This document shows positions 54,955 through 64,000 of a DNA stretch of 64,000 nucleotides, one piece after another. The notes beneath the pieces are model-generated. The model had not been told where the DNA came from, made no database searches, and saw only the letters and a list, made by a program, of their open reading frames with translations. Both the position numbers and the translations under genes were made by a program. The DNA comes from Microcystis aeruginosa LEGE 91341 (GTDB taxonomy: Bacteria > Cyanobacteriota > Cyanobacteriia > Cyanobacteriales > Microcystaceae): the NCBI RefSeq assembly GCF_015206885.1, contig NZ_JADEXY010000004.1, forward strand, positions 1-64,000, given 5' to 3'. Within the stretch, counting starts at the first letter, position 1. Each line of letters opens with the position of its first letter.

Positions 54955-55464
54955 TCAGTCAATTTTGACGATATTTTGAATGATTAATCTAAACCCAGTT
55001 TCTTGGCGAAATTTTTCCATCCTCTCCGTTTGTGAAGTCTGAAAGGTAGGCTTTTTGTTATTAGCAATGTAGGCTTTTCTAGACGAATAATACTCTATAC
55101 CATGATTTTCAATAAATACCCGAATTGTGTTTCTTAGTTGCTCTTCTCCGTCTCCTACCCACCCCGAATTTTTCCCTTTTCGTTCTTTTAATTCTACAAA
55201 AATCAAACAATTAACATAGGTCAGCATTCCATCACAGCGTTTATCCATACCATTACCATCGACTTTTCTAATTTCAATACATTTATCAATAGCGGTAAAT
55301 GTCACTTCAATTTCTTGAGAGTTTTCCACAATAGCAATCCAATCACTGGGATTTTCTGTATCTAAATAAGCGGGAGTTTCTGGGGGAAATGGCGGATCAC
55401 AAATTCCAAATTCATGCCGATGGGTTTGACTCTGACATTTTTTATCAAAGAAATTTATCTTCAT
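54955..55464 (-). CDS. Putative PD-(D/E)XK-like effector paired with an ATPase
   Basis: I do not recognise a named family. The 169-residue protein has Asp78 in K-R-C-D-G-M-L and Glu91-Leu-Lys93 in F-V-E-L-K-E-R, separated by a hydrophobic strand, followed by E-E-Q-L-R-N-T-I. This D...E-x-K plus Gln arrangement fits the PD-(D/E)XK nuclease fold. It starts within the last codons of the ATPase gene (four-base overlap), so the two are translationally coupled. A Cys/His-rich N-terminus (C10, H15, H17, C22) could bind zinc. A nuclease effector controlled by the ATPase is an inference. Confidence 0.65.
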   Translation of the reverse strand: MKINFFDKKCQSQTHRHEFGICDPPFPPETPAYLDTENPSDWIAIVENSQEIEVTFTAIDKCIEIRKVDGNGMDKRCDGMLTYVNCLIFVELKERKGKNSGWVGDGEEQLRNTIRVFIENHGIEYYSSRKAYIANNKKPTFQTSQTERMEKFRQETGFRLIIQNIVKID

Positions 55465-56699
55465 AACTGTTCTTCGATTTCTAGTAAATCATCAAAAAGC
55501 TGATTTGTCTCTCCCAGGGAAAGATTGAGATAATTTTCATCAGAAGGTAAACCCTTATATGTAGCAAGTTCTCGGATTTCTCCTTGCTCTGTTAATTCAT
55601 ATACAATAGCATCTTCTGCCGCTATACAAGAGGCTTTCGGGACAATTTGGTTGAGCTTTTCTTGGAGATAATCGGCGTTAGAAATCGCTGATGATAGGAT
55701 TTTTTTGATAACTTTATCTGCTTTGATAGCTAGGGTTAGATCGTTGATAATATAAGGACTATGAGTAGTTAAAATTAGTTTATTTCCCTGGGTTAAATTG
55801 GCAAATTCAAATAATTTATATAAAATTTTTTTCTGAGATTGGGGAAATAGATTCTGCTCGATTTCTTCCACAATATTTACAAAACACTCATTGCGGTATT
55901 TAGAAGATAACACTTCTAGTGCTGCCCTTTTTAGGTCATCGGAAAGATTATCATTAGAGAGAATTTTCTCGATTTCCATTTTTAATCTTTTTTGCTCCTC
56001 TCCACTGAGTTCATTGCGGGAAGTTTCTTGAGTTCGATTAATCGATAAAGCAATATTTCGAGAAACGAGAAATAAAGGAACAAAAGACTGAAAACCACTG
56101 GAAGCTTCTGATAGATTTAGTTGATAATCACTACCCACAATCTTTGCTAGTCTATTGAGTTTATCAAATTCCAATTTAACCTCACCTACTGGCAAAGTCA
56201 AACTGCCAGATAATTCCTGTTGTGAGCGATCCAATTCTTCCCAGAAAGTATATAATGACTCTGGCAGTCCTTTGAGTTTTTCTGGCCATCTTACTGCACT
56301 CAAAAAGTTTCGCTCTGCTGGTACATACATAATTTTTGGTACTCGATACTTTGGATTATCAGTACGCTCGATCGATAATTTAGCATTTTCAAAACTAATT
56401 CGATAAACATCTCCATTGTATTCAATTTGGGTTTCAGGTAAAAAGTAATTGGTTAAATTTTGGTATTGACAAAAAGATTTAACAAAACGATTATATTTAG
56501 TCACATATTTTTCCTCTAAATCCCCACGATATAGAGCTTTTTCCAACCAGCTTAATGTTGATATTAATTTAGCAATGCTACTTTTTCCAGTTCCTTGATT
56601 ACCGATAAAAATCGTTACTTTCCGAACGTCGATAAAACCATCATTTTCTAGTAAACCCGCCTTAATTGGACCGAAGTTTTTAACTTTAATTTGGCTCAT
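55461..56699 (-). CDS. SMC/ABC-type AAA ATPase of a two-gene candidate defence system
   Basis: The 412-residue ATPase has Walker A G-N-Q-G-T-G-K-S at 33-40, an ABC-like signature region (L-S-E-A-S-S-G-F-Q-S-F), a Walker B-like V-N-I-V-E-E-I-E-Q-N-L-F-P and the switch His in L-T-T-H-S-P-Y. This is the OLD/RecF-like ABC-ATPase class often found in defence systems. No Toprim domain follows. I start at ATG 56699, preceded by GGGGG at good spacing, rather than the longer frame to 56771. Its partner gene at 54955 overlaps by four bases. Confidence 0.82.
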   Translation of the reverse strand: MSQIKVKNFGPIKAGLLENDGFIDVRKVTIFIGNQGTGKSSIAKLISTLSWLEKALYRGDLEEKYVTKYNRFVKSFCQYQNLTNYFLPETQIEYNGDVYRISFENAKLSIERTDNPKYRVPKIMYVPAERNFLSAVRWPEKLKGLPESLYTFWEELDRSQQELSGSLTLPVGEVKLEFDKLNRLAKIVGSDYQLNLSEASSGFQSFVPLFLVSRNIALSINRTQETSRNELSGEEQKRLKMEIEKILSNDNLSDDLKRAALEVLSSKYRNECFVNIVEEIEQNLFPQSQKKILYKLFEFANLTQGNKLILTTHSPYIINDLTLAIKADKVIKKILSSAISNADYLQEKLNQIVPKASCIAAEDAIVYELTEQGEIRELATYKGLPSDENYLNLSLGETNQLFDDLLEIEEQL

Positions 56700-56800
56700 T
56701 GTTACCCCCTTGATTGACGATGATAAATTTTGGCCAGTAATTTGTCCTGAAAAAAAGCTCGTGTTGGACACGAGCTAAATTAACTAACTTCAAGGACTAA

Positions 56801-59512
<2,712 letters not shown>

Positions 59513-59686
59513 TTAACTATCTCCCTTGACGATGTGCTGAGTTCTCCAATCGTGGAGGCGATCGGTCTTAAAACCAGATGTTTAAACATTTAATCAGCAT
59601 CTAGATTAAAACTTTTTGCGCTTCCTGAGATAGTTTATTAAGAATTATATAGATTTTTTTCGCTCAAGTGGCCGATTGGTCTATTC

Positions 59687-60019
59687 TCACACCCCACCGG
59701 TATGGGAGGCTAACCAGTCTAAATAGGTCTGTGAACCCGCCACAATCGGTAAAGCGATGATTTCCGGGACGGCATAGCTATGAAGTTCCTGTATCTTCGC
59801 CGATAACTGCTCAAACTGCTTTAAATCGGTTTTAATCGCTAATTGCCATTCGCGCTCGTTTTCAATCTGTCCCTGCCAACGATAAATGGAACGAATCGGG
59901 TAAATACTGACACAAGCAGCCAGGCGATCGTTAAGTAAGGCGATCGCTAGGTGTTCCGCTTCCGTTTCGCTGGCCGTTGTCACCAGCACCACTCCAAAAC
60001 CGGTTAATTTTTCAGTCAT
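59687..60019 (-). CDS. cutA: Divalent-cation tolerance protein CutA
   Basis: The 110-residue CutA1 trimer-forming protein has V-T-T-A-S-E-T-E-A, A-A-C-V-S-I-Y-P-I-R-S-I-Y-R-W-Q-G, E-x-Q-L-A-I-K-T and Y-x-V-P-E-I-I-A-L-P. CutA proteins resemble PII signalling proteins; a metal tolerance role is debated. The dispersed repeat R begins immediately upstream of its start codon, so its promoter lies in that repeat. Confidence 0.95.
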   Translation of the reverse strand: MTEKLTGFGVVLVTTASETEAEHLAIALLNDRLAACVSIYPIRSIYRWQGQIENEREWQLAIKTDLKQFEQLSAKIQELHSYAVPEIIALPIVAGSQTYLDWLASHTGGV

Positions 60020-60116
60020 AAGTAGTCGTGCAAAATAAATTTCCTAGTGAAGATAGGCAAAAGGCAACAGGCAACAGGAGGAATAGATAATCAGTCTTTA
60101 ATAACCAGATTTTAGT
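60020..60116 (+). repeat. Dispersed repeat R, copy 3
   Basis: It starts AAGTAGTCGTGCAAAATAAA directly after the cutA start codon (reading upstream) and runs through GGCAAAAGGCAACAGGCAAC to GATAATCAGTCTTTAATAAC and CAGATTTTAGTA. It matches 32775-32879 in reverse. Confidence 0.7.
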
Positions 60117-60118
60117 AG

Positions 60119-60167
60119 GATAACCGATAACTGATAACCGATAACTGATAACTGATAACTGATAACT
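60119..60167 (+). repeat. Seven tandem heptamers GATAAC(T/C)
   Basis: Units are GATAACC, GATAACT, GATAACC and then GATAACT four times. The array ends five bases before the stop codon of the Crp-family gene. It is one of three heptamer families in this window. Confidence 0.9.
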
Positions 60168-60171
60168 GAAT

Positions 60172-60879
60172 TTAGGTGATCGCTTTTTCTAAAGCGACCA
60201 GATCGGGAATACAGAGAGATTCCTGCTGTCGTTGAATCAGGCCTTTTTTCTCCAATTTGGTCAAGGAGCGGGTCACGGTTTCCCGGGCCAGTCCACTAAT
60301 ACTACTCAATTCCCGGTGAGGTAAATTAGGAATTATTGCACCCTGACCGCTTTTTTCTCCTTGACCTTCGGCCAAAAAGAGTAAAGTATCGGCCACTCTG
60401 GAGAGACTATCGGCCTCGCGCAAACGTAAACGCCGGTTAAGCTGGCGCAAACGCTTGGCCATTAACTGAGAAAGACGAATTCCCGCTAAAGGCTCCGATT
60501 TGAGCAGATTAACAAAATCTTGGGCGGGAATACTGCTAATTGTGGCCGTGGTTAAGGTGATAGCATCAGTGGAGCGGGGAGATTCTTCTAAAGCGGCCAT
60601 TTCTCCGAGTATTTCCCCTTTACCGACGATATTTAAGGTGACTTCTTTGCCATCCGTATTGTAAGTACGAATTTTCACCCAACCATCCAGAATAAAGTAA
60701 ACCGAACCACCCCAATCATTTTCTAATAGAATTGCCCGATTAGCGGGATGAGTGCGGGTGACAGCATGAGAGGTAACTTGATCGAGGGTGTCAGGGGGTA
60801 AACCGACCAATAAGGTGGCTGTATCCAGTAATTTTTGAATCTCTGCTGATTTTTCCGCAGGATAGCGTTTTTCTTCCAT
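60172..60879 (-). CDS. Crp/Fnr family transcriptional regulator
   Basis: The 235-residue protein has an N-terminal cyclic-nucleotide-binding beta-roll (about 20-135: I-L-L-E-N-D-W-G-G-S-V-Y-F-I-L-D-G, G-E-I-L-G-E-M-A-A-L) and a C-terminal winged helix (G-L-A-R-E-T-V-T-R-S-L-T-K-L-E-K-K-G-L-I). The P-R-S-T-D-A region replaces the R-S-A of cAMP binders, so the ligand is uncertain. It is divergent from the Hsp70-like gene at 60935 (55 bp gap) and may control it. Confidence 0.92.
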   Translation of the reverse strand: MEEKRYPAEKSAEIQKLLDTATLLVGLPPDTLDQVTSHAVTRTHPANRAILLENDWGGSVYFILDGWVKIRTYNTDGKEVTLNIVGKGEILGEMAALEESPRSTDAITLTTATISSIPAQDFVNLLKSEPLAGIRLSQLMAKRLRQLNRRLRLREADSLSRVADTLLFLAEGQGEKSGQGAIIPNLPHRELSSISGLARETVTRSLTKLEKKGLIQRQQESLCIPDLVALEKAIT

Positions 60880-60934
60880 GGTTTAATATTTAAATTTTGT
60901 TCGTTTTAAGTGGGTGATTCTACAATAGACAGTT

Positions 60935-62134
60935 GTGGGTATTTTTATTTATCTAGTGACCGATAAACAGGATTTTTCCTCCCTACTGACCGAGATCGAT
61001 CGGATTCTTGCCAAGGTGATTTCATCTCTAGTTAACCCGCAAGAAGTTACTTCCGAGACAATTATCGCCACTCGTCAACATTTAGAATCGGCCAAAGCGC
61101 TTCTTTTTCCTTTATTATCCCCCGATCGAACCCCTGAAGTTGTCCGTTGGTCCCTGGGAATTGAGGTACAACCACCAGGGGTGAAAATCGTCTTTTTTCG
61201 GGAAAGCCAGGGACTGATTGATTTTTATCCTCTTTCTTGGAGTCTGGCAACGGGAACAAGCGATCTCTTACCCTGCTCTCAGGTGGAAGAATATCTAATT
61301 AGCTGGCTATCTAATCGGGATTTTAGCACCGATTCTTGGCTCTGGGAAGCTCTAGAGCGATTAGAAGCTATTATTATCACCGATGACGGGGAAACCCCCA
61401 CGGATGACCTAAAAAAAGCCCTTCTCACAGCGCAACTAATACCCCCCGATTGCCTCTCTAGTCTGGAAACAGCGATCGCTACTGCTCTGGCCTATATTCC
61501 CACTAGCGACCAACCCCAAACCCAAACCCTACTTGTTATCGAAGGTAAACGAGAGACTACCACTTTAGCGCTGCTGGAAGTGCCACCGCAAACTTGCTCT
61601 TTATCCCGTCCAGCAATTGCTCTGAGCCATTTTAACTACGGGGAAAACACCTATGAACGGGCAATAGTATCTCAGTTAATTTATCCTCTCTGGCGTTCTT
61701 TTTTGCCGCTTTCTCCCTCCGATCTCACCGATAGTAATCCCTTAAAAAAATCTTTACTGGCAGCCGCTAGATTAACCAAATTAATCCTGCAAGAAGAAAG
61801 CGAATTTACCTCCTCTCTAGCTGGTCATACTTGGACGGTCAGTCGTAGGGATTTAAATAAGAAGGTGATTGCACCATATCTAGATAATCTAAGACAGAAA
61901 GTTAATGATTTGTTAGAAAAACAGCAAAAAAGTCTTAAAGATATCGATAAAATAATTTTTAGCGGTAGTTTTTTCTTGACTATTTGGCCCTATTTCTTAA
62001 CAGAAATTCAGCAAGAATTTGCTGGCTGCCATCTAGAAGCCCCCAGTCAGGAAAGCTTCTCACCGGCAATCTTGGGTTTAGGTCGTCTCTGTTTATTTTC
62101 GGCTCTTAGAGGTCAGAAGGTCAATAATGCTTGA
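60935..62134 (+). CDS. Hsp70/actin-fold-like protein, unknown function
   Basis: The 399-residue protein starts with GTG. Its C-terminal half looks like the second lobe of an Hsp70/actin-type ATPase: A-R-L-T-K-L-I-L-Q, a charged helix N-L-R-Q-K-V-N-D-L-L-E-K-Q, then D-I-D-K-I-I-F-S-G-S-F and an S-P-A-I-L-G-L-G-R-L ending. Typical Hsp70 phosphate loops are not clear in the N-terminal half, so ATPase activity is doubtful. There is no peptide-binding domain. A terminator follows ten bases after the stop. Confidence 0.65.
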   Translation: MGIFIYLVTDKQDFSSLLTEIDRILAKVISSLVNPQEVTSETIIATRQHLESAKALLFPLLSPDRTPEVVRWSLGIEVQPPGVKIVFFRESQGLIDFYPLSWSLATGTSDLLPCSQVEEYLISWLSNRDFSTDSWLWEALERLEAIIITDDGETPTDDLKKALLTAQLIPPDCLSSLETAIATALAYIPTSDQPQTQTLLVIEGKRETTTLALLEVPPQTCSLSRPAIALSHFNYGENTYERAIVSQLIYPLWRSFLPLSPSDLTDSNPLKKSLLAAARLTKLILQEESEFTSSLAGHTWTVSRRDLNKKVIAPYLDNLRQKVNDLLEKQQKSLKDIDKIIFSGSFFLTIWPYFLTEIQQEFAGCHLEAPSQESFSPAILGLGRLCLFSALRGQKVNNA

Positions 62135-62143
62135 AAAATCAGC

Positions 62144-62167
62144 ATCCCCGCAACAATTTACGGGGAT
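62144..62167 (+). terminator. Intrinsic terminator
   Basis: ATCCCCG (62144-62150) pairs with CGGGGAT (62161-62167), ten-base loop, followed by ATTTTTTT. This is a textbook rho-independent terminator for the gene ending at 62134. Confidence 0.9.
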
Positions 62168-62226
62168 ATTTTTTTATCTTTTAGAAGGCAAAGTAATTGC
62201 TTTTTTACCACTAAAATAAACTGTCT

Positions 62227-62322
62227 CTATCCAAATTCGCTCGCCTCTTCAATATTAATAATCACTTTTTCTCAAGTTTCACCCTGACTCATACATCCGG
62301 GTAAATCGGGAATTAGTTTTTC
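62227..62322 (-). pseudogene. Relic of a HicB antitoxin
   Basis: The minus strand encodes L-I-P-D-L-P-G-C-M-S-Q-G-E-T, stop, E-K-V-I-I-N-I-E-E-A, matching the HicB core pattern (P-x-L-P-G-C-x-S-x-G-E-T then a helix with N-I-x-E-A). In-frame stops bracket and interrupt it and no HicA gene remains. The rest of the gap (62135-62443) shows only a GTCGGGTT/AACCCGAC fold-back (62351-62376). Confidence 0.6.
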
Positions 62323-62443
62323 CTAGACAAAAATGGTAGTAAATTCGTAGGTCGGGTTGAGGCTACGAAACCCGACAGAAACCCTCTTAATCCTTTTTTT
62401 GCTGAATAAAATGCACAACCGGACTAATTTTTGATTATAACGA

Positions 62444-62845
62444 TTAAATAGGCTTGACTAGATCGCCAACTTGAGCATTATCAAAAGGTTTTAATTCATC
62501 CGATTCGACTACTTCAGATTGATAACTCCTCAATGCAAAAGGAGAATTTTCTATTCTTTTTCTATAAGTTTTTTTCTGATCGGTTTCAATTATAGATATT
62601 TTATCTTGAACAAAAATAATTCTTCCCGTACCTCTTACTAATTCGAGAAACCCTAAAGATTCGCCAGTATGGGGATCTAATATTTCTTCCTCATCGATAC
62701 GATAAACCATCATTCTTTGACCTTCTCGAATTCCGTTCTGTTCACCTCTATTCATTACTAATTTATAGTCGTCAATAACCTTAACGACCGTGGCAGGAAA
62801 AGTTCCTTTGGGGGATAAAAGGGGAATTTCTGTGACGTTTTCCAT
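62444..62845 (-). CDS. Small beta-rich protein, unknown function
   Basis: I do not recognise a named family. The 133-residue protein has A-T-V-V-K-V-I-D-D-Y-K-L-V-M-N-R-G-E-Q-N-G and E-I-L-D-P-H-T-G-E-S-L-G, a pattern seen in small beta-barrel proteins of the FlgT C-terminal type. No signal peptide. It lies 20 bp downstream of the membrane protein gene at 62866 on the same strand, so the two likely form an operon and may act together. Confidence 0.7.
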   Translation of the reverse strand: MENVTEIPLLSPKGTFPATVVKVIDDYKLVMNRGEQNGIREGQRMMVYRIDEEEILDPHTGESLGFLELVRGTGRIIFVQDKISIIETDQKKTYRKRIENSPFALRSYQSEVVESDELKPFDNAQVGDLVKPI

Positions 62846-62865
62846 AATTTCCTCTACAGGTTTAA

Positions 62866-63393
62866 TTATTTTTTATAAATACTCGGTTTGACTTTGATTC
62901 TTTGAATAATTTTGTCTTCGTTATTAGCTAATCTGTCTAAAACATTTTGATAGCCCGCTTCTGGCTGGTCGAGAACTGTCTGTATTTTTTGATCGCTTTG
63001 TACATTTTTAACAAACCCCTCACCGATTAATACTTCAAACCCATCTTCGTCCGTATAGTAAAATGATATCATTAGTTGAGCGGCAAATAAATTTGAGGCT
63101 TCGAGTAAGCATTGAATATTATTATTTGCGTCCTTTTGAACTCGTAGGATTTTCGGAATAATATTTTGCTTGACTCTGTGATATTCTTCTAGTGACGTTT
63201 GTAACGCCTTATATAGAGTAGCTATAGCTAATATAGCTATCGTGATTATAACAAAAAGAACCACTAGAGGAATAGGTGTCTGCCCAGCAAATACCCACGC
63301 AAGTAAACTAGCGACAAAACCCAGGAATCCCAGCACCAATGACTGAATTCCTAACAAACTAGACCAAATTAACCCCCAAAAGTTATTTTTCAT
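62866..63393 (-). CDS. Membrane protein, unknown function
   Basis: The 175-residue protein has two N-terminal transmembrane helices (about 8-33 and 38-60) followed by a cytoplasmic or periplasmic domain of about 110 residues with a helix (L-Q-T-S-L-E-E-Y-H-R-V-K-Q) and a beta-rich part (I-L-R-V-Q-K-D-A-N-N-N-I-Q-C-L-L-E-A). No known motif is seen. It is paired with the gene at 62444. Confidence 0.7.
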   Translation of the reverse strand: MKNNFWGLIWSSLLGIQSLVLGFLGFVASLLAWVFAGQTPIPLVVLFVIITIAILAIATLYKALQTSLEEYHRVKQNIIPKILRVQKDANNNIQCLLEASNLFAAQLMISFYYTDEDGFEVLIGEGFVKNVQSDQKIQTVLDQPEAGYQNVLDRLANNEDKIIQRIKVKPSIYKK

Positions 63394-63453
63394 TTTTTTT
63401 GAAAACTCAAGAGACCGGCGATTAGCCAGTCTCTCAAGTCTTATCTATCTATT

Positions 63454-64000
63454 CTACTCGATTCCTTCGATACGGTCCTCCACTTCTTGATAAAGTTCCT
63501 GTAAGCGGTCTAAATTCTCTTGAGAAGTTTCCCAATAACCGCGACCATTAACTTCTAGCAAGGTTCCCACCATCTTGCGGAAAGAATTGGGATTGAGATT
63601 CATCAGACGCTGACACATCTCCTCATCTTGAATAAAGGTGGTGTTGACATCTTCATACACCCAATTATCCACCGCGTCAGCAGTTGCCGACCACCCCATA
63701 GTATTAACCAAACGCTTCGATAACTCTCGAACCCCCTCATAACCGTGACTTAACATTCCCTCATACCATTTGGGATTGAGTAACTTGGTGCGGGTATCTA
63801 AGCGCACGGTTTCCGATAAAGTACGCACCTGAGCATTAGCCGTAGTAGTATCAGCAATATAGGCCGCTGGTTTTTTGCCATCATCGCGTAAACTAGCGAC
63901 AACTTTCGTCGGATCCGAGTCGAAATAGTGGGAAACATCGGTTAAACTAATCTCGCTAGAATCCAAATTTTGGAAAGTTGCCTCCGCAGTTTTTAAGGAT
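63454..64000 (-). CDS. chlH: Magnesium chelatase subunit H, C-terminal part (cut by the window edge)
   Basis: The frame continues without interruption to the right edge. It encodes the C-terminal end of ChlH, which binds protoporphyrin IX for Mg insertion in chlorophyll synthesis. Marks are [35 protein letters not shown]-type stretches and the closing L-L-E-x-N-G-R-G-Y-W-x-T, followed by an acidic coiled end. The TTG at 63966 is an internal Leu codon, not the start. Confidence 0.96.
   Translation of the reverse strand, partial: SLKTAEATFQNLDSSEISLTDVSHYFDSDPTKVVASLRDDGKKPAAYIADTTTANAQVRTLSETVRLDTRTKLLNPKWYEGMLSHGYEGVRELSKRLVNTMGWSATADAVDNWVYEDVNTTFIQDEEMCQRLMNLNPNSFRKMVGTLLEVNGRGYWETSQENLDRLQELYQEVEDRIEGIE

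Overview
The window looks like a chromosomal segment of a unicellular, gas-vacuolate cyanobacterium, most likely Microcystis aeruginosa or a close relative. The evidence is a phycobilisome core-membrane linker (apcE), a magnesium-chelatase H subunit (chlH, cut by the right edge), a split DnaE intein half, a cyanobacterial-type gas vesicle cluster, many cyanobacteria-specific DUF genes, HIP1 octamers (GCGATCGC, for example at 1287-1294) and abundant decayed IS elements and MITE-like repeats. Assignments come from recognising motifs and family resemblance by eye; no database search was run.

Layout. 0-6.5 kb: the tail of an IS630-like transposase, a small AF2212-like antitoxin, a lipoprotein sugar dehydrogenase, a grrP-grrA pair (a radical-SAM-modified glycine-rich peptide precursor with its extracellular partner, but no maturase nearby), an old yellow enzyme and an HpnP-like B12-binding radical SAM protein. 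6.5-18.2 kb: a gas vesicle cluster, mostly on the minus strand, in transcription order gvpA-gvpA-gvpA-gvpC-gvpN-gvpJ-(partial J copies)-gvpK-gvpF-gvpG, then gvpV inverted on the plus strand, then gvpW-ArsA/Get3-like ATPase-CDC48-like ATPase. 18.2-21.2 kb: an IS graveyard (IS1-family remnants) with one small two-repeat protein. 21.2-35.3 kb: mainly core genes: dnaE-C with IntC, M42 peptidase, an O-antigen-ligase-like protein, an RND efflux pair, aldo/keto reductase, an ADP-ribosylglycohydrolase-like protein, RodZ-like and RluB-like proteins. 35.4-38.4 kb: a third IS1 remnant carrying two nested MITE-like insertions, a Trypco1 pseudogene, a Uma2 nuclease and a TPR protein.

38.4-50 kb: queF, an M20 amidohydrolase, a MEKHLA protein, pyrF, prmC, a Tic22-like protein, tRNA-His(GTG), DUF4359, DUF3122, a ClC-CBS-USP protein and DUF1830. 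50.2-56.7 kb: an AT-rich, defence-like segment with a stub of gamma-glutamyltransferase, a NACHT NTPase with an N-terminal HTH, a Cas4-like PD-(D/E)XK protein and a two-gene ATPase plus putative nuclease pair. 56.8-64 kb: apcE, cutA, a Crp/Fnr regulator, an Hsp70-fold-like protein, a HicB remnant, two small unknown genes and the 3' end of chlH.

How genes work together. The gvp genes should build buoyancy organelles: GvpA is the rib protein and GvpC the outer stiffener, while GvpN, J, K, F, G, V and W are nucleation or assembly factors. The two ATPases at the end of the cluster are plausible chaperones for the very hydrophobic GvpA. GrrA and GrrP form a secreted RiPP-like pair. The candidates I consider most novel are the ATPase/nuclease pair at 55-56.7 kb, the orphan GrrA precursor with nine aromatic-X-Asn/Asp motifs, and the gas-vesicle-linked double ATPase tail.
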